Shown here piece by piece: positions 10,640-21,048 of a DNA stretch of 64,000 nt (positions within the stretch are counted from its first letter, which is position 1; each line of letters starts with the position of its first letter). The notes beneath the pieces were generated by a model. The model ran no database searches. It saw only the letters and a program-made list of their open reading frames with translations, and was not told where the DNA came from. The stretch comes from Scolanthus callimorphus (lineage: Eukaryota > Cnidaria > Anthozoa > Actiniaria > Edwardsiidae): assembly GCA_033964015.1 (NCBI GenBank), contig CM066915.1, forward strand, positions 7,055,575-7,119,574, in the 5' to 3' direction. Position numbers and translations under genes: made by a program.

Positions 10640-11010
10640 GGGGGAGATACATTACGTCATCGATGACGTCATCAAAAGTGAAAAAAATCATATCTCGAGA
10701 AGGGAAGATTCCAAGACAACCAAACTTGGACAAAATTGTAAAGGTGAGTAGAGAATCGCAACAAAATGGTCATGTGAAGGCAATATCGCTAGGTGACTTG
10801 GTAAAGCTATATTTGAGGCAAGGAGGTGCACCACCAAGGTCACGTGGCATGACGCCATCTATGACGTCATCAAAACAAAAAACTCAATATTTCTGGCAAC
10901 ATTGCTAAGTGACCATACTTGTGTAAGTTTTTTTTTTGGAGGCAAGGGGGTGCACTACCAAGATCACCTGGCATTACGTCATCAATGACGTCATCAAATG
11001 TAGAAAAGTC
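10640..11010. repeat. TGACGTCA-rich repeats
   Basis: Several copies of CGATGACGTCATCAAA are associated with a GGTCACGTGGCATGACGCC-type block and a GGCAAGGNGGTGCACCACCAAG block, repeated two to three times. Same family as 2960-3345 and 11640-11900. Confidence 0.6.
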
Positions 11011-11360
11011 GATACATCGATGACAATAATGTATTGATTCGAGCTCCACTTTTAGGTAGTGCCTCAATCTATATATTATCTTTGTGTCAACGAAAAACAC
11101 TCTATGATTACACGTTACACTACACAGACTTTACAGTTCATTTAGTATATTTGCTCGCCAAACAGCACAGAATGTATTTGGCTTGTTGTTGTTGCTGTTT
11201 TTCACTTGAAGTTCGAATGTGTTCGATTGAAAACAAATTTAGTACTCGACCGTTTGATTGCAAACATTTTTGGAGAGTTATGGTGATTACTGAACCCAAT
11301 CAATGAGTTTTTCCCGAACGTTCGGCTAGATACGTCAGGTTTGTGAAAATGTATCATTTT

Positions 11361-11531
11361 CAGGGGCGTAGCCGGGGGAGGGGGGGGGCACAGGGGGCCG
11401 TTCCCCCCTTTCTTTTTCTTGGGATATTTTCCCATACATTCTACTGTATTTGCTGGATGAAATTTTCATCCTATGTTCTCAGTATCCGCCACCCCCCCTC
11501 CCCCCAAACCAAAATTCCTTGCTACGACCCT
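11361..11531. mobile_element. Degenerate MITE with CAGGGGCGTAGCC terminus
   Basis: The sequence starts CAGGGGCGTAGCCGGGGG and ends GCTACGACCCTTCACG, a decayed complement. The better-preserved element at 50751-51052 has the same terminus. The interior is C/G-rich with no gene. Termini of the CAGGGG type are common in hAT-like MITEs, but that class is inferred. Confidence 0.5.
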
Positions 11532-11639
11532 TCACGAGATATGAATTTTCAAACTTTAATGACCACCTCGCTGTGCTTCTCTTGTGAACTAGACAATTTA
11601 AACCCATTGGTTGCATGAGGTTCATCCCTTCCCGACATA

Positions 11640-11900
11640 TATTGTTTTTCCTATGATGACCTCAACGATGACGTCATACCACGTGACCTTGCCACTTAGA
11701 CAATTTCACCAAAGCTTGGTTGTCTGAGGGTAAACCCTTACAGAGATATATTCTTTTCCTCGATGACGTCATCGATGACGTCATACCACGTGACCAGGTA
11801 ATTGCGTCCCCTTGCCACTCGGACCCCCCCCCCCCCCCCCCCCCCCCCCACACACACACAAAGGTTGTCTGGCTTCATCCCTTCCTGAGATATGATTTAT
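11640..11900. repeat. TGACGTCA-rich repeats with long poly-C/CA run
   Basis: Copies of ATGACGTCATACCACGTGACC lie at about 11669 and 11778, and CGATGACGTCATCGATGACG at 11761. They are followed by a C-homopolymer run (about 11823-11850) merging into CACACA. It is orientated opposite to the copies at 10640-11010. Confidence 0.6.
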
Positions 11901-12265
11901 ACGGAGAAGGGTCTTGGTTTACCTGTGGGCGCGCAGGCACGCACACGGACGCGCCCGCGATACCCATATGGGAATACCGCTGAACCATAAGAAAGTCGAT
12001 CGTATACCTGAGTTCTAGTTTGAGTTATTGCATTCTTCCTGCGATAGCTATGGTGCTCCGCTCTACGAACCTTAGGCCGCTAAGGAGCTCCGCTATTACA
12101 CTGTGGCACAGTGCTGTTACAAATGTGGCACTTATTACAAATGTGGCACTTATTACAAATGTGCCACAATGTTATTACAAATGTGGCAGTTATTACAAAT
12201 GTGGCACAATGTTATTACAAATGTGGCAGTTATTACAAATGTGGCAGGTTATTACAAATGTGGCC

Positions 12266-13684
12266 TCAACAGGCCCCTTTAAACGCCAAATTGCCATCAC
12301 CGGGGAAAGTATCGAGACACGAGTGAAAACCCGGCTTCGTGCATTTTAGAAATGTCCCCACTTTGTAAGTGCCATATGGCCCTCCTATAGGAACGTGAGC
12401 GTAACTTTGAGCGTGCTTCAGAACTTCTCTGCCATACGCATTGCGGCTGAACAACCCGGGGTTGAACTTTGTTCTAACCCAGCTACCACTTAACAGAATT
12501 TTGGTGTGAAACTCTGGAGCTCTTAATTCCTCGGGCAGGAGAAAACCGCCCGTCATCCAGTCTGCTCCCGACATATCACAATAAAGTCCCGAAGCCCACA
12601 TTACGAAAGCGCCATTTTTACCCTCGGCCGTTCGCCCTTTGTCATCAAAAATGGGTAAACGGAAACCTGATATTCCAAAGCCGTTTTTCTCAAACTCGTC
12701 TGTGTGCTTTTTTATGAAAGAATAGTTTTTTGAGTAGACCCAAATATCACCATCCACGTCAAATGGACTGTAGCTGTTAAACTTCATAGACCCTAAAGCT
12801 AACCCAGCAGCCAGTTCGTACTTGATGTTGTTTCTAACAGCAAATTCATGAAAAAACTTGACTGCCCTTCCAAACTCGTCCAGGCAGCACTTTGGAAGTA
12901 GAGCAAACCTCGTCGTTGAGGGGGTGCATTTATAACCAATATCTTTGCATGTAAAAACGTGTTCAATGCTTTTAGATAACATTATTCTTTCAAGAATCCA
13001 TTCAGTGGCAAAACTCCGCCATGTTTCCTTCCTTGTTTCCATATTTAGAATGTGAGGGTAAGTGAGTGTAAAGTACATCGCATCGGGGCAATTCATAACC
13101 AAATAACCAGCATTTTTAACACGAAGAAAAAAATCCACAAACACCAACTCTGCTCGGCCAGATTCTTTTAATTTGAGTAATTTTAGAAGATGTGTCCTGG
13201 CAACAAATGGCCCCTGGAGGTCATCACAAAACATACACGCATTCCTGGAATAATGGTACCCTTCCTGGAATTCCAGCACATAGTTCTTCATTCGGGACTG
13301 TCGGCATCCGATGAGCCAATGACCCGACAGATTACGAAAAGCCCCTCCCACCACCCCCACGTGTTCTACTTCACTGGTCATGCGAATTTGCCGCTCCAAT
13401 TGAGCATTGAAATCGAAATGCACAAGATCACGTGCTATGACCGTATATGGTGTTGCCACCTTTTCGATGAGTTGATTCCACGCCTGTCCAAGGGTGCTGC
13501 TTCCGCTGACCTTTACTATGGACACGTTGTGGAGATTTTCAGCATCAGATAAAATCTTGGCGTTTGTTAGTGCTGTTAGTATTTGAACTCCAGGGTAGAG
13601 CCGGTTTATCCCTTTGAGGGCTCGGAAGATCTGCTTCTCCATGCCTTCTGGGTACAGTATTGTGTTCAAAAGAACGGTTATTAC
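12266..13684 (-). CDS. Catalytic exon of the fukutin-related-like gene
   Basis: The exon opens after a strong pyrimidine-rich acceptor (CTTCTCTTCTCTACAG) with VITVLLNTILYPEG, typical of the first strand of a glycosyltransferase-like fold, and runs 472 codons to TGA. The first half has features of the N-terminal FKRP domain (a 'VFVDFFLRVKNAGYLV' stretch, paired cysteines). The second half has CCLDEFGRAVKFFHEF, then 'LAAGLALGSMKF', then FDVDGDIWVY, which is the LicD/nucleotidyltransferase-type motif with alternating aspartates that bind metal. No internal stop or frameshift is seen over 1.4 kb, so the exon is under coding constraint. The stop itself lies in CCTGTTGAGGCC, a sequence shared with the repeat at 10413-10424. 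Confidence 0.8.
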   Translation of the reverse strand, partial: VITVLLNTILYPEGMEKQIFRALKGINRLYPGVQILTALTNAKILSDAENLHNVSIVKVSGSSTLGQAWNQLIEKVATPYTVIARDLVHFDFNAQLERQIRMTSEVEHVGVVGGAFRNLSGHWLIGCRQSRMKNYVLEFQEGYHYSRNACMFCDDLQGPFVARTHLLKLLKLKESGRAELVFVDFFLRVKNAGYLVMNCPDAMYFTLTYPHILNMETRKETWRSFATEWILERIMLSKSIEHVFTCKDIGYKCTPSTTRFALLPKCCLDEFGRAVKFFHEFAVRNNIKYELAAGLALGSMKFNSYSPFDVDGDIWVYSKNYSFIKKHTDEFEKNGFGISGFRLPIFDDKGRTAEGKNGAFVMWASGLYCDMSGADWMTGGFLLPEELRAPEFHTKILLSGSWVRTKFNPGLFSRNAYGREVLKHAQSYAHVPIGGPYGTYKVGTFLKCTKPGFHSCLDTFPGDGNLAFKGAC

Positions 13685-16104
13685 CTGTAGAGAAGAGAAG
13701 ATTTAGTCAATATATTTATCAACATATTTATTAACATTGCCATCCACTGCCTACAAACAGACTATGCCAGCCGTATACTTAATTAATAGTGCCCTTTTTT
13801 GAGAACCAATTATTGGTGTTCACGTGATTCCTGACACCTTGTTATTGAACTATTTCTTTGTTCACTTTCAGAGGAATCCTTTTGTTTGTGCAGGGTCACG
13901 GTACATAAGTACCAAATTCAGCCAGTAATATTTTAAGTGTACAACCAGACATGCATATTAGATGAGCATGAAACAAAAGATTGTACAGGGTTATTATCAC
14001 GTGATAGCCCCTTTCAACATCCAGCCCACGCTATTGTGAGTGACCCTTTGAAGTTTGCCGGGCTTCCTAACCATTCCACCATTAACTATGCTTTGATGCT
14101 ATATGGACTCTATCAAACTGTTCCTTTTAGACCAGGTACAATGGGACTTGTCTCACAAAATTTAATCGGTTCCCTGTTTTTAGCTCATCAGATGTCTGTC
14201 ACGCAACACTGGTCACGCTTCTTTAGGCATTGATTTCGCGCAATATATTCCCGCACTGGTAATTTTCTCATTTGGATCGTTGAATGATCATTCTCGTGAC
14301 GACCCAGAGCTCCCCGGCTCGTCTGCTCGCGGGGAGGCCCTGGAATTTTCATTTGAGGGTCGTCGCTGATTGGCCATTCTCGAACCCAGAGCTCCCCGGC
14401 TCGTCTGCTCGCGGGGAGGCACTGGGGATATTCATTTGAGGGTCGTCGCTGATTCGCCATTCTCGAACCCAGAGCTCCCCGGCTCGTCTGCTCGCGGGGA
14501 GGCCCTGGGGATATTCATTTGAGGGTCGTCGCTGATTGGCCATTCTCGAACCCAGAGCTCCCCGGCTCGTCTGCTCGCGGGGAGGCCCTGGGGATATTCA
14601 TTTGAGGGTCGTCGCTGATTCGCCATTCTCGAACCCAGAACTCCTCTCGTAAGTTCGCGGGGGAGGCTCTGGTGACAGCCAGTGACGCATGCGCGAGATT
14701 TAATACAGAGCCGCTGAGAGAAAGCCCTTTCAGCGCATGCTCCAACGTTCAAAATCAACAGAGGTGAGTCCCACCATCGATGCAGCTAGAGATGTTAGAA
14801 AGCCATAGACAAAGGCCATCTGGGATAACCATATAGTCAAGGACGCGCTAGCCTTTGACAGACGCTCCTCCATCTCAAACAATCGGAAGAGAGACGTAAA
14901 TTACCCACAATGCACCAGGGAGCGCGAACCCGTCTATTTATACCTCTGGTAATTTCTTGGCGTTTGTGCAGTTGGTGATTTCCCAGCCTTTGTCATTCAA
15001 AGGTTCCCCATACTTCACACCATAATACACCTCAGGGCAAACATCACTCTTGTTTGTGAGCTCCTTGTCTGCTCGGGTTGGGCTACGGATGGATTGAACT
15101 GGCATTTTGCTGAACTTGTACTTCACATCCAACCTTAATGTATAGTATCTCCATTTAATAAGGGTTTAATTCACTCAACGAGTGCGGTTGTTCATCAATC
15201 ATGCTCGATACCAAAATGTTTCAAAAAAATTCCACAAAGTTGTTTGCTTTTTGTTTTATTTTGTTTATAATTTTATTTGTTATCAAGGGAAATGTCAAGT
15301 TTGGTCGCCGTGTTAAAATTAAAGAAACTGTCGTAAATCTGCTGCACGATCCGGACCATTGTCATAGTTCCATGGGAAAATCTCACACCAGAAATCCGCC
15401 AAGCAGAGCACGCATACTATCGTAGCCATAAATATATCCCTGGGGGGGGGGGGGGGGAAACTCCCATATTTTTTTGGGCGGGGGTGCTCGTCGTACCTTT
15501 TAGGGTTCAAAATCAGGCCTTTGGTACCTTTTAGGGGGTAAACATCGAAAACTTGTAATGTTTTCCAGATAGGTACCTGTTAGAGGTCCGTTCTAGCAAA
15601 TCAAGCAAATCAAACTTGTTGGTAGCCGTATTTTCCCTCGTAAAAAATACCAGAGAAAATTACTGAGGGAAAATACGACTTGTCAGAAGTACATAACCTT
15701 TTAGGGGTCAAAATCAGGCCTTTGGTACCTTTTAGGGGGTAAACATCGAAAACTTGTAATGTTTTCCAGATAGGTACCTGTTAGAGGTCCGTTCTAGCAA
15801 ATCAAGCAAATCAAACTTGTTGGTAGCCGTATTTTCCCTCGTAAAAAATACCAGAGAAAATTACTGAGGGAAAATACGTCTTGTCAGAAGTACATAACCT
15901 TTTAGGGGTCAAAATCAACTAAGCTACGCCATGTTTGGTACCTTTTAGGGGTGAAATCGAAAGTTCCTCACGAGCACCCCGCCTCAAAAATATGAGAGTC
16001 CCCCCCCCCCCCCCCCCGGGATATTTAACAATTATTCCTCGAGCCCGAGTGGGCTCTGAGTCAATAGCCCACGAGGCCGAAGGCCGAATGGGCTATTGAC
16101 TCAT

Positions 16105-16139
<35 letters not shown>

Positions 16140-18336
16140 CAAACCACAATAGTAGGTCAATTTGTATAGCCAAAAACGTTTTTTGGTCTGGTCATTTGCC
16201 ATTTTCTGGCTTTCAAATCCAACACTTTTCGCTACTAGTAGGCTATAACTTATAGCCTAGTAGTAACTCAACCAATCAGAACGCAGCATTGACAATATCC
16301 CACTAGTGTGATTTGACTAAATATATATATACGATCATAACAAAACTCGCTCGAGCGCGCACCCCCAATCCTTTCAATGTTTAATTACAGCGAGAGAAAA
16401 TGAACCCTCTCGACCAATCAGTGAGCGGAAATTCTTATAATCATTTGACTAATTATATTAAAATATAATGGAAGGGAAAAAAACAAGCACGGCCAGCAGA
16501 CTCGAAAACTCAGCAGCAATGTAGTAGAAAGCGGCATACATTACCAAGCAAGTTCCTCCAAAGTGCGAAACGGAATTAGTGAAAGAGTGTGATTAATGTC
16601 ACACCGAGGATTTTCGCTTTGAGAACCTCGACTTTTACGCAGTTGTTAGGGACGTGTCATTATTTAGCGGGGGAATGGGGGGGGGGGCTCCTATTTTTGT
16701 GGGGAACGTCCTAATTTTTTTCGCATGTCTAAAGGGAGGGTCCAATTTTTTTCACTCCTGTTTGGGGGAGGGTCATAATTTTTTCAGCAACATTTGGACG
16801 ATGAAGAGGGTAAAACAGATGCCGATAGTGGTTGTTTCAGCAACTTTTTCGGAATTTCGGAATGACATCTAATATACCCTTTGAAAAATGAATACACCAC
16901 CCTCACGCCGTTTACAAGAACACGTGTATCTTGACAAGGAAAAGCAAACTCTCCCAAAAATGCCCTGCAATGATAGCCCTGGCGGGCAAGTTACTATATG
17001 TTTAAAAGAAGACCCTATAGGTAAGCGTGAGTTTTCGACGTTACAAGCATAGAAATTCGTCTGTTGGGCCGCGCTTTGCGCCACATGAATATTAATATGT
17101 TCTTCATTTGCGGCGCGCAGTTGTGCGCATGAAAATTGCGCATGAATAATATAACCTTTTTGGCTCAGGAGCCAATCAATAGAAGCTTTTCATCGAACTT
17201 ATATAGTTGAGGAAGCGTACTTCCTGGGCTCCTGGCAGGCTTTGTTTACTATACCGTACACAAAACATGAGTTTATCAAAATTCGGGCGCGCTTCGCGCG
17301 AAACGGAAGATATGCGACACCCTTTTCTGTAAATTGTCTTCAGTACTACAATCCGCGCCAAAACTAGTTGACACACACACTCCATTTAGTAACGCTAAAA
17401 ATGCTCGCAAGAACGACCACAGCCTGGACAACATTAATGCACAACCCCCTCCCCCCCTGTGCAATGTTGAAATCCCAACTGCACCACACAAAACTCCGAT
17501 GATATCCCTACAGGAACAACATTGATTGGGGGGGAAGGGGGAGAAAAGAGCTTGTTGGCGGGAGACTCTTGCTAAGGAACCAAATTTTAAGAATAACGGT
17601 TCAAACGTTGAGAAATGGGTCAACAGTTTTGGCGGGGATTGTAGGTCAAAACTGACGGGAGAGGTGGGATCACGTTAATCATTGTACTTATAGAGGAAGG
17701 ATCACTGCATTTTTACCGTGTATTACCCAAAATCCTCACGTAAATAATCGAGGCGATAAAAATAACCGCGCTTCCTTTGACAGAAGTAAGAAAAAAGTAT
17801 TTCTGCTATTAAGAAGAATGAAAGAGACATTGCTTCACTCTGACAATAGTCTATCTGACAGGTTTTTCAGAACATATAAATGACATGGGGGAGGGTCCCA
17901 ATTTTTTTACCTACGACTGGGGGAGAGTCACATTTTTTGTTATGTTTAGCCTTGTTTTAAAAAAAAATGGGAGCCCTCCCCTCCCCCCCCCCAGGTAAAT
18001 AATGACACGTCCCTTATTGCTCTAAATCTAAACACACCTTTCTATAATTGCTTCAAGCTTTACCAACAGTTGTGGAGTTGATGGCTTGTTGTGTCGGGTG
18101 AGCGTGGCGAGCTGACGATGGAGGTCAACTAACGTGTCTGCTATCTCTTGTTTTTCAGATAAAAAGGATGACGACACAGGACACACGACTGAGGGTGACG
18201 ACACAGGACACGGTTTTGAAATGAATGAGACAGGAGTTCTGTCGAAGAACCGTGCTGTCAAGTTCGTCCCCACAAATAGCAAAGTGATCCCACACATCGT
18301 TAGAAGTAGGACGAATGCTTTTTTGTTACGATCCAT
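12266..18336 (-). CDS. Fukutin-related-like LicD-family phosphotransferase, three exons
   Basis: I propose three exons read right to left: 18336-18038, 15133-14944 and 13684-12266. The donor GAAAG|GTGTGT leaves two bases, the acceptor TTAAG|G supplies the third; donor CAGAG|GTATAA and acceptor CTCTACAG|GTA are both phase 0. The product is about 635 residues: a signal anchor near residues 8-32, a stem, a glycosyltransferase-like region from about 164 to 370, and a LicD/FKRP-like domain with a DVDGD acidic motif at about 472-476. Human FKRP adds ribitol phosphate to dystroglycan O-mannosyl glycans in the Golgi, and a similar Golgi phosphotransferase role is inferred here. FKRP itself is shorter (495 residues), so this may be a paralogous fukutin/FKRP-like enzyme. 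The last ~20 codons run into a mobile repeat. Confidence 0.72.
13686..14943. other. Intron 2 of the fukutin-related-like gene, with repeats
   Basis: The intron lies between the acceptor at 13685/13686 and the donor at 14943. Its middle holds the 14290-14760 tandem repeat. The ORF at 13937-14233 on the plus strand has no recognisable features and is not called. Confidence 0.6.
14285..14760. repeat. 82-84 bp tandem repeat, GAGCTCCCCGGCTCG family
   Basis: At least four copies of a unit containing AGAGCTCCCCGGCTCGTCT, then GAGGCCCTGGGGATATTCA, then GAGGGTCGTCGCTGATT occur at roughly 84, 82 and 84 bp spacing, ending in the GTGACAGCCAGTGACGCATG and GCGCATGCTCCAACGTTC blocks. The family is scattered through the window (7664, 44930, 61569, 62140). 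ORFs on the minus strand here simply repeat the unit. Confidence 0.85.
14944..15133 (-). CDS. Middle exon of the fukutin-related-like gene
   Basis: The 190-bp exon encodes about 63 residues beginning LDVKYKFSKMPVQSIRS and containing a 'CPEVYYGVKYGEP' segment and a second cysteine ('TNCTNAKKLPE'). It sits between the membrane anchor and the catalytic domain, so it is probably lumenal stem. The left splice site is TAAG|G, right after TACATT with a weak pyrimidine tract; the donor is CAGAG|GTATAA. Both phases fit their neighbours exactly, which is the main support. Confidence 0.65.
15433..16022. mobile_element. Poly-G/C-ended inverted-repeat element with internal duplication
   Basis: The left end, ATATCCCTGGGGGG followed by AAACTCCCATATTTTT, is mirrored by AAAAATATGAGAGTCCCC and CCCGGGATAT at the right. 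Inside, a ~198-bp block starting near AAATCAGGCCTTTGGTACC is present twice in tandem (about 15509-15706 and 15707-15903), nearly identical. No gene is encoded. It lies in intron 1 of the fukutin-related-like gene. Confidence 0.6.
16025..16320. repeat. AACAATTATTCCTCGAG hairpin repeat
   Basis: The segment 16029-16137 is an imperfect hairpin: AACAATTATTCCTCG pairs with CGAGAGGAATAATTGTT around two copies of GAGGCCGAAGGCCGAAT-type palindromes. A related GAGGCCGAAGGCCGAATGG block occurs at 55650, inside the 51265-57081 element. Confidence 0.6.
16648..18014. mobile_element. Inverted-repeat element, AGGGACGTGTCATTATTTA termini
   Basis: The left end GGGACGTGTCATTATTTAG is matched by TAAATAATGACACGTCCC at the right, and both are flanked by TTA (TTA|GGGACG and CGTCCC|TTA). 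A 3-bp TTA/TAA target site is typical of PIF/Harbinger elements, so that class is suggested. The interior has C-rich spacers and part of the dispersed ACGTTACAAGCATAGAAAT repeat but no intact transposase. A second, shorter family member is at 43960-44538. It lies in intron 1 of the fukutin-related-like gene. Confidence 0.65.
18038..18336 (-). CDS. First coding exon, signal-anchor, of the fukutin-related-like gene
   Basis: ATG at 18336 opens 99 codons plus two bases. MDRNKKAF is a short basic head, followed by a ~22-residue hydrophobic run (VLLLTMCGITLLFVGTNL), the layout of a type II Golgi membrane protein. The rest is a hydrophilic stem with a predicted helical stretch ('EIADTLVDLHRQLATL') and two cysteines. 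The exon ends at GAAAG|GTGTGT, whose phase matches the 15133 acceptor. A TATA-like ATATATATAT tract lies on the minus strand about 35-50 bases upstream of the ATG (18368-18386). Confidence 0.68.
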
Positions 18337-18461
18337 TCTGTGAATTCAAATATGAAAAACGAGAGGATGTATATATATATATTTGGCACGGTAAGGAATT
18401 CTTTTTTTTTTCACAGCTTTATTGGATCATGCTAAATTCATGCACAAACAGAAATACACAT

Positions 18462-18670
18462 TGTGTGGTTCCAGAAAATATCCATACCCCCACCACGGAA
18501 GGGTGTTGAAAAGTGACCCCCCCCCCCCCCCCCCACCCCTCTGGAATTTCCAAGGAAAAATACAGTATTTGTATGGAAATGATCAGGTAAATTGACCCCC
18601 CCCCCCCACCCCTCCGGAATTTCCAATGCCCTTCCGTAGGGGGGGGATGGATAATTTCTGGAACCACACA
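18462..18670. mobile_element. MITE with TGTGTGGTTCCAGAAA termini
   Basis: TGTGTGGTTCCAGAAA at the left and TTTCTGGAACCACACA at the right bound about 209 bp containing poly-C runs and GGAATTTCCA blocks in both orientations. A related fragment (AATTCCATAGGGGTGG, ATGCCCTTCTGGGC) is at 33880-33930. It lies about 130 bp upstream of the ATG of the fukutin-related-like gene. Confidence 0.7.
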
Positions 18671-19030
18671 TTACAATAAAAGTATAAAAAAATGGAAATA
18701 AATTTTCAGTCAACCCAAAAGGGGAGGGGCGAACGGGACAAGCGTCCCATGCGAGGCACCGCCCTTGGGTTACACAGACAGACAGACAACTTTATTTCAG
18801 GAACCGTATACAGAGATACATGTATATAGGTTATAACCCTGATTATATATAGTGTTTAGTTTGTGTAGGCTTTTCGAGCTTCGTAAGTGTCATATATAGA
18901 TTTTGCAATTCTTTTTATATTTTCCCTAATTGTGGCTAAACTCAGCTATGTTAATGCCTGGGTCTCAGTTGCTTTCAAAATGGCGGCTCAAGGGCCAAGA
19001 GCCAAAAACGTGTCTAGAAATGAGATCACG

Positions 19031-19187
19031 TAGCACCCCCCAGTAGACATAGTTTAATTGGTATCAAATTAAAGCTTATTTCCCACATTTTCAGAATTGA
19101 GTTGTTTGCATATTTGAAACTTGGGCGTTAGGGAGTAAACGCGATGTTTCTGAGGGGGGTAGGGTGGGTAAAATTTGTTCCAATTAA
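19031..19187 (+). repeat. Left terminal inverted repeat of the 8.3-kb transposon
   Basis: Starts TAGCACCCCCC and pairs with 27183-27339. The two arms differ at few positions, so insertion is relatively recent or the arms have been kept alike by conversion. Confidence 0.85.
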
Positions 19188-21048
19188 ACTTGGTTGGAAG
19201 AGTTTTGGACAATAACTCAGCCAAACAGCAACCGAATCATTCCATACTTGCAATATATTGTTATTATATCATAAGCTGACGGATAGTGTTATTGGAACTT
19301 CTTAGACGGTTGCCATAGCAACGGACGCTTATCAGAGGACTATCAGCATTAGAAGAAACAAGATGTTTATATTATTGAAGACAAAAAGCTAACTGTAATT
19401 GCTTTTTACAATTGTCATTCACATTAAAATCGGTGACCATAGTTGAGTTATACCTTATCAGTATTGAAAATCTTAAAATTTCTAAATAAAGCTGCTATCC
19501 CTTTAAACGGTTTTTTTTCTTTCTAGGCACTCAATATTTCAGATTATCATGCTGAAATATTAAAATCACAATATCTCAGGGATTATATAGCCGTTTTTAG
19601 TGAAATTTGGTCAGATGATGTAACTTTTACCAAAATCATATTTGTATGTTTGAAAAGCTGGAAATTTGGTTGCCATGGCAACGGATACTAAAATTAATTA
19701 TTTTTTAACATTCGCCAAAGGTATGTATCGCAAAATCTGTGCGTTTAGGCAGTTAAACGCCCTAACGCCAGCTACTTCAATGGATTTGAAGAGGAAAGGG
19801 GATTTTTTTTAATATTTGGTTTGAAACACCTTAAATTAACTAGAATGGCGCTACATATGTCATGAATCAGACAGGCAGCAGATGCTCACACCCCTCCGAC
19901 GGACACCCTTAACGCTGGGTATGTGCCTTAATCAACTATTTTCTAAAAAAGATACTGTTGTATTGTAGTGTTGGTCAGTATTTGGCGTGTGATTCTATAG
20001 AAATCAAATTCATTTTTAAGCTCCTTACAGGCATCTTGGGCCCGCCATCTTCTATTTTCCAATAATAAATTGGGTATTCAGGTCCGAAAATAAATTTCAG
20101 TGTGTTAAAGTTTGGTCCAAGGTAAACGATAATACGGCAATTAAAGCCGATTTAAGTGTTCGAATGTTTGTAATTACTTTCTATAACTAGTGCTAGAGCC
20201 CTGTTTTCTAGAACTCGGCAAAATTTAAAACGCTCAAGAAAGCTTGCTTCGCAGCCATTTTGAAGTCACATTGAATTTGGAGACTTTATAAAGACGTGCT
20301 GATGTTTTATTGCTCAAGGCTCGTGTTTATTATTATAGTTTTAATACGACATGCTTGAAAATCGCCATAATCTACTAGCTGCTTTTTTAGCTTGACAATC
20401 AAATCAAATCAAATCATATTAGTCCATGCCTCTTCCCTTCTGTTCCATTCCTCGTTTTCCAATCCCATGATGCTCTGCACTCAAAACTAGGTCCGCCATT
20501 TTGGATCTGCTTTCCTTTACTTGTAAGGTAAGAAAACGTTGTAATCACTGTTAGAATAACCATTAATTCTATACTTTTGAGATAAGTTTACATGCTAGAT
20601 TTGAAATTTATCATTTTATCAAAGAAAGAGGGTGGAAAATAGAGTTATTTACGAATAAGTGTCGTTAGTGCATCTGCAAGTACCGGCGAACATGTGCTTC
20701 AGTTTGAAAGTCAAAACTCGGCAATAAGCCTCAATAAGCTATTGCCTTTTTGACAAACTAAAAAAAGATGAGAAAACCTTTTTAGAATTGTTGCATTTTT
20801 ATAAAATTAAGTCAGTTTTTGGCATCTTTAAGCAAAACATTTCGATTTTCGTTAGCCATCGTGATTGCCTGAATTGAAAATTTGTTCGGCGTAAGCCATT
20901 ATTTTTTGCAAACTATAACTATTATAACAAAACCATTTGCCATTTTAGGTGAATTTCTGTTTAACTTTATTATTTAGATTTGGGCAAGGTTCCGGGTTCG
21001 TAATTCCTGGTCATTATCATGCCGCGTTTGATAAAATGAAATTAAAAT

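Larger units (their letters stand above)
10410..12275. mobile_element. Foldback-like element with CACATTTGTAATAACTG array arms
   Basis: The left arm (about 10410-10618) starts GGCCCTGTTGAGGCCAC and continues as a tandem array of CACATTTGTAATAACTGC and CACATTTGTAATAACATTGTGC units. The right arm (about 12096-12275) is the same array in reverse complement, ending GTGGCCTCAACAGGCC. The ~1.5-kb interior contains TGACGTCA-rich repeats and a MITE (11361-11531) but no recognisable gene. The mirrored CCTGTTGAGGCC edges argue for one unit and not two independent satellites. The right arm overlaps the 3' end of the fukutin-related-like gene. Confidence 0.55.

Noticed and set aside
13190..13552. 120-codon plus-strand ORF
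   Set aside because: Antisense to the well-supported catalytic exon of the fukutin-related-like gene.
14188..14758. Series of minus-strand ORFs with repeated 'ASPRADEPGSSG'
   Set aside because: They are the 82-84 bp tandem repeat read in frame, not a repeat protein gene.
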